Assembly: GCA_045602655.1 (NCBI GenBank)
Contig: JAZSBY010000001.1
Span: forward strand, 1 to 14,713
DNA from: Fimenecus sp045602655
GTDB lineage: Bacteria > Bacillota > Clostridia > Oscillospirales > Acutalibacteraceae
Direction: 5' to 3'
Length of the DNA: 14,713 bases
Shown here: piece after piece, positions 12,325 to 14,713 of the stretch
Layout of the letters: every line of letters starts with the position of its first letter
Numbering within the stretch: position 1 is the stretch's first letter
Translations under genes and position numbers: made by a program
Notes under the pieces: model-generated
The model's input: only the letters and a program-made list of their open reading frames with translations
Databases searched by the model: none
What the model was told of the DNA's origin: nothing

Positions 12325-14082
12325 TTATTCATTTTCGTCCGGTTCTGCCGGAACTTCTGTAGGAAGCTTTGCAATTGTCTCTGTTTCCTTATAGTCACAA
12401 CCATCATTCTGACAAGTCTTTTCTTTAAGACCTTCAGCTTCAGTTGTTGGTTCGTCAACTACAGTCCAGTCACCCATATCGTGACCTGTTGCAGGAACTT
12501 CTGTTTTTACTGTATGTGTGCAATTCTTGCAAGTTGCTGTCTTTTCGCCCTTTTCAGTACAGGTTGGCTCTGTTGTAACAATTGCATCACCCATATCGTG
12601 ACCCTTTGCAGGAATTGCCGTTTCAACAAAGTGGTCACAGTTCTTACAAGTTGCCTTTTCAAGACCTGCTGTTGTGCAAGTTGCCTCTGTAACTACAACT
12701 GCTTCGCCCATATCGTGCTTACCTGTTGCAGGAATTACAGTTTCAACAAAGTGGTCACAATGCTTACAAGTAGCTTTCTCAAGACCTGTTGCAACACAAG
12801 TTGGTGCTGTTACTACAACTGCACCATTCATATCGTGAATACCTGTTGCAGGAACTGTATCTACATAATAGTAATCACAGTGCTTACATGTAGCCTTGCT
12901 CAAACCTGCTGATACGCAAGTTGGTTCTTTAGTTACAACCGGGTCACCTAAATCGTGCTTACCTGTTGCAGGAATAGGCTCAACCTTTTCGTAACCACAA
13001 ATCTTACAAACCTTTTTCTGTGAGCCTTCAGCTACACAAGTTGGCTCTTTAGTAACTACCGGTTCGCCATAATCACAGTCATGCTCTTCACCGTAGTTAA
13101 GGTAACCTGCGTCCTTCCATACAACTGTGAACATTGTACGGCCGTCGTCAAGTTTTTCTCTGATATAGAAGTTATGTCCCTGTACTTCTATAGGTAACCA
13201 TGCTTTATATGCTTTAAAGCCGTTTGGTCTGCCTGTTTTGTCAGTAACATTTTTAAGACCTTCTTCGATACCGTCAGCCATAATGTCGTCCTCAATTATA
13301 AGACTTGCTTTAACAACATTCTTAGTTGGGTCACAGATACCGAACTTAAAGCCTGTAAGCCACCAATGTCTCTGTTCGTATCTTGAGAAGAGCATATTTC
13401 CCTTATTGTAATCTGATGCTGTCTGATAGTATTCAAAATACATTTCAAGACACTGCGGGTCTGCTGCACATTCGTAGAATGGTACATCTGCAAGTGCCGG
13501 GTCCTTTGTGTAAACACCTAACTCTGCACCTTCAAGAACACCGTACTGACCCTTCCACCACTGAAGTCTCCAAAGGAGGTCTCCGTACTCAAAGTCAATT
13601 TTAAGTGTCATGTAGTTCATAGCTGCATAAGATGCTGCATCGTCATAAATGTCTGTAAATCCAAAAAATCTCTGCCAAGGATATAAATGAGTGTAGAAAA
13701 TATTCTGCTCTGCATCATACTCGTATCCGAAAGCATGAAGAATTCCTTTAAGCTCATCCGGTGTTGGCATTTCAGGACCACTTGGAGCAGTCTGAACAGG
13801 TTCTAAAGCAAGGCTGCCTGCTGCTGTCTGAAGTACTTTACGAGCATCAATAGCTGTAACCTTACCGTTTTTATCCATATCAATTCTGTTGAATACATCT
13901 GCCTCAACTGTTTTGCTGCCACTTGCTACCTGCAAAACGGTACGTGCATCAATTGCAGTAACTTTACCATCGCCGTTAGCGTCGCCCATATACATAGTAG
14001 CCGCTGAAGCTGTAACAGCAGTGAATGGAATAGCAGTTATAACTACCATCAATGCCAAAACTAATGAAATAAATTTTTTCAT
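12325..14082 (-). CDS. Secreted dockerin protein with DUF4474-like domain and six Cys-rich repeats
   Basis: This 585-residue exported protein has four parts. Residues 1-27 are a signal peptide (KKFISLVLALMVV, cut near TASA). Residues 32-90 are a type I dockerin with two calcium loops 34 residues apart: D34-x-N36-x-D38 ... D45 and D68-x-D70-x-N72 ... D79, both continuing AIDARxVLQ. Dockerins bind cohesins on scaffoldins. Residues about 105-335 match my memory of DUF4474 (YDAEQNIFYTHLYPWQRFFG, then WKGQYG, then HWWLTGFKFG), a domain without known activity. Residues 341-575 are six repeats of about 40 residues. No catalytic carbohydrate domain is recognised, so the cargo may be structural or binding. 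It has a strong promoter with an extended -10 and a terminator, so it is a single unit. The dockerin is unusually N-terminal. Confidence 0.88.
   Translation of the reverse strand: MKKFISLVLALMVVITAIPFTAVTASAATMYMGDANGDGKVTAIDARTVLQVASGSKTVEADVFNRIDMDKNGKVTAIDARKVLQTAAGSLALEPVQTAPSGPEMPTPDELKGILHAFGYEYDAEQNIFYTHLYPWQRFFGFTDIYDDAASYAAMNYMTLKIDFEYGDLLWRLQWWKGQYGVLEGAELGVYTKDPALADVPFYECAADPQCLEMYFEYYQTASDYNKGNMLFSRYEQRHWWLTGFKFGICDPTKNVVKASLIIEDDIMADGIEEGLKNVTDKTGRPNGFKAYKAWLPIEVQGHNFYIREKLDDGRTMFTVVWKDAGYLNYGEEHDCDYGEPVVTKEPTCVAEGSQKKVCKICGYEKVEPIPATGKHDLGDPVVTKEPTCVSAGLSKATCKHCDYYYVDTVPATGIHDMNGAVVVTAPTCVATGLEKATCKHCDHFVETVIPATGKHDMGEAVVVTEATCTTAGLEKATCKNCDHFVETAIPAKGHDMGDAIVTTEPTCTEKGEKTATCKNCTHTVKTEVPATGHDMGDWTVVDEPTTEAEGLKEKTCQNDGCDYKETETIAKLPTEVPAEPDENE
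12358..13062 (-). repeat. Six tandem 39-40-residue Cys/His repeats in the dockerin protein
   Basis: Repeats begin at residues 341, 381, 421, 461, 500 and 539. The pattern is V-x-T-x-P-T-C, x3-G, xx-ATC-K-x-C, then I-PATG-(K)HDMG. The first three are exactly 40 residues and the next two 39, where one residue before HDMG is lost. The sixth is worn: its first Cys is Thr (EPTTEAEG) and its CxxC is CQNDGC. The DNA copies are also similar, for example the repeated CCCATATCGTG-type blocks on the plus strand, so recombination could change copy number. Confidence 0.9.
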
Positions 14083-14123
14083 TGATTTTCGCCTCTTTCT
14101 AAAATTTTACATTTGTACTTTGT

Positions 14124-14152
14124 ATTATCTCACATATTAAGTATATTGTCAA
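14124..14152 (-). promoter_or_regulatory. Strong promoter of the dockerin gene, extended -10
   Basis: On the minus strand TTGACA (14147-14152) is perfect, the spacer is 17 bases and the -10 box is GATAAT (14124-14129) preceded by TGA, an extended -10 element. A GAGGCG-type ribosome site lies just before the ATG. It lies in the 95 bases between the HEYGH gene and the dockerin gene, where I see no terminator. Confidence 0.75.
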
Positions 14153-14177
14153 GGAACTAAGCCCTCTAAAATGTTGA

Positions 14178-14666
14178 TTATTTTTCAGTTTCCTCTCGCT
14201 TCATACGAGAAAATCTTTCACCCCAGCTGTTTGCCCAGCTTTCACAATAGAGTTTATAATATGAAACATTGTTTTTCTCCCTGTATTTTGCAAAGCAATT
14301 GCACCAAATCATTGACGGGAGAGCAACAACAATATAATAAAGAGGTCCCAAAAGTAAGCACTGCCAGGTATGACCGTATTCGTGAATTCTTGTGTTGTAG
14401 GTCCATACCTTATTCGGATGGTCACCTCTCATAAATATAAAGAGTCCCATTGAAAGTCCGCCCTGTTTCCAAGGAAGATAAACGATATTTGCATAACCGA
14501 ATTTACTGTGAGGTCTTTTTAATATTCTTGTGCATATAAGGTATGCAATTCCGCCCACAAGATTTACGGGTAAACACCAGGTCCATTGAACAAGATAGAA
14601 GAAAGCATCAAACAATTTACTTCTTTTAACTGTTGGTGCAGTTTTTGTTATATCGACTTTACTCAT
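14178..14666 (-). CDS. Small membrane protein with HEYGH motif, putative metallopeptidase-like
   Basis: This 162-residue protein has hydrophobic stretches near residues 21-46 and 102-120. Between them lies RIHEYGHTWQ, an HExxH zinc motif (H95, E96 and H99 by count), followed by GPLYYIVVALPS. Near the end comes YCESWANSWGE, where a Glu in an ExxA-type setting could be the third zinc ligand, as in gluzincin peptidases. I recall bacterial proteins with the same HEYGH ... GPLYL ... PS ... EKWAN layout, so this is a conserved small family, but I know no characterised member. It is far shorter than typical M48 or M50 peptidases. The start follows AGGGGGA (14671-14677), which overlaps the stop of the upstream gene. 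It may read through into the dockerin gene. Peptidase activity is inference. Confidence 0.72.
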   Translation of the reverse strand: MSKVDITKTAPTVKRSKLFDAFFYLVQWTWCLPVNLVGGIAYLICTRILKRPHSKFGYANIVYLPWKQGGLSMGLFIFMRGDHPNKVWTYNTRIHEYGHTWQCLLLGPLYYIVVALPSMIWCNCFAKYREKNNVSYYKLYCESWANSWGERFSRMKREETEK

Positions 14667-14675
14667 AATATCCCC

Positions 14676-14713
14676 CTATTCTTCTGTATATCCATATTTT
14701 TTATAAAATTCAT
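14676..14713 (-). CDS. C-terminal fragment of an upstream gene at the window edge
   Basis: Reading leftward from the window edge, one frame gives EFYKKYGYTEE and then a TAG stop at 14676-14678. The stop touches the ribosome site of the HEYGH gene, the usual spacing within an operon. The rest of the gene is outside the window, so its function cannot be stated. A second frame is also open here (ending in a TGA that overlaps the next ATG) but its residues look less protein-like. Confidence 0.4.
   Translation of the reverse strand, partial: EFYKKYGYTEE

Noticed and set aside
12481..12912. Cys-rich 143-residue plus-strand frame that could be taken for a metallothionein
   Set aside because: It is the antisense of the repeat array; its cysteines come from the repeated ACA/GCA codons on the other strand.
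14171..14434. Plus-strand frame opposite the HEYGH gene
   Set aside because: No ribosome site or promoter, and the minus-strand frame carries conserved motifs and a proper start.
1..14713. Mobile element, CRISPR array or defence island
   Set aside because: No transposase, integrase, cas-like gene, regularly spaced DNA repeats or terminal inverted repeats were found; the only repeats are inside the dockerin gene.

Overview
The window reads as chromosomal DNA of a low-GC, anaerobic Gram-positive bacterium. It fits the Clostridia, and most likely a gut Ruminococcaceae/Oscillospirales member. Support comes from AT-rich intergenic DNA, strong GGAGG-type ribosome sites, sigma-A-like promoters with 17-bp spacers, a type I dockerin, an AgrC/AgrA-type two-component system, a PdaB-like deacetylase (a family tied to sporulation) and a B12/radical SAM protein. 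I see no transposase, phage gene, CRISPR array or rRNA. No gene-free stretch exceeds about 300 bases; the longest, 2056-2326, holds a tRNA terminator, an inverted repeat and a promoter.

Layout. 1-1344 is the 3' part of a radical SAM gene. It ends in a shared hairpin facing a convergent gene (1367-1828) for a membrane-anchored acidic protein with a C-terminal cysteine cluster. 1979-2055 is a CAT-anticodon tRNA with its own promoter and terminator. 2327-4325 is a two-gene LytTR regulator/GHKL sensor kinase operon. 4457-5455 holds a CinA/PncC-like amidase and a GtrA-like membrane protein, closed by a 15-bp hairpin terminator. 5573-6803 (minus strand) is a translationally coupled pair: a NUDIX hydrolase with an extra N-terminal domain, and a Sm_multidrug_ex-type membrane protein. 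A divergent promoter region (6804-7017) separates it from a plus-strand run: LytR-CpsA-Psr protein, GH51 arabinofuranosidase, zinc-ribbon membrane protein, PdaB-like polysaccharide deacetylase and an orotate-phosphoribosyltransferase-like protein (to 12236). Two hairpins separate this run from a minus-strand block: a secreted dockerin/DUF4474/Cys-repeat protein, a small membrane HEYGH protein, and the last codons of another gene at the right edge.

How the genes may work together. Several concern the cell envelope or glycans: the LCP protein (attachment of glycopolymers to peptidoglycan), GtrA (polysaccharide export or modification), the deacetylase (peptidoglycan), GH51 (intracellular arabino-oligosaccharide use) and the dockerin protein (surface or cellulosome-type assembly). 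There is no single obvious pathway operon; most genes have their own promoter. I see no clear new defence or mobile system. The most unusual points are: the terminator/promoter/ribosome-site nest before the deacetylase (10660-10709); the OPRT-like protein without the acidic pair of the PRPP loop; the dockerin-DUF4474-six-repeat architecture; the two-domain NUDIX protein; and possible palindromic operators at two promoters.
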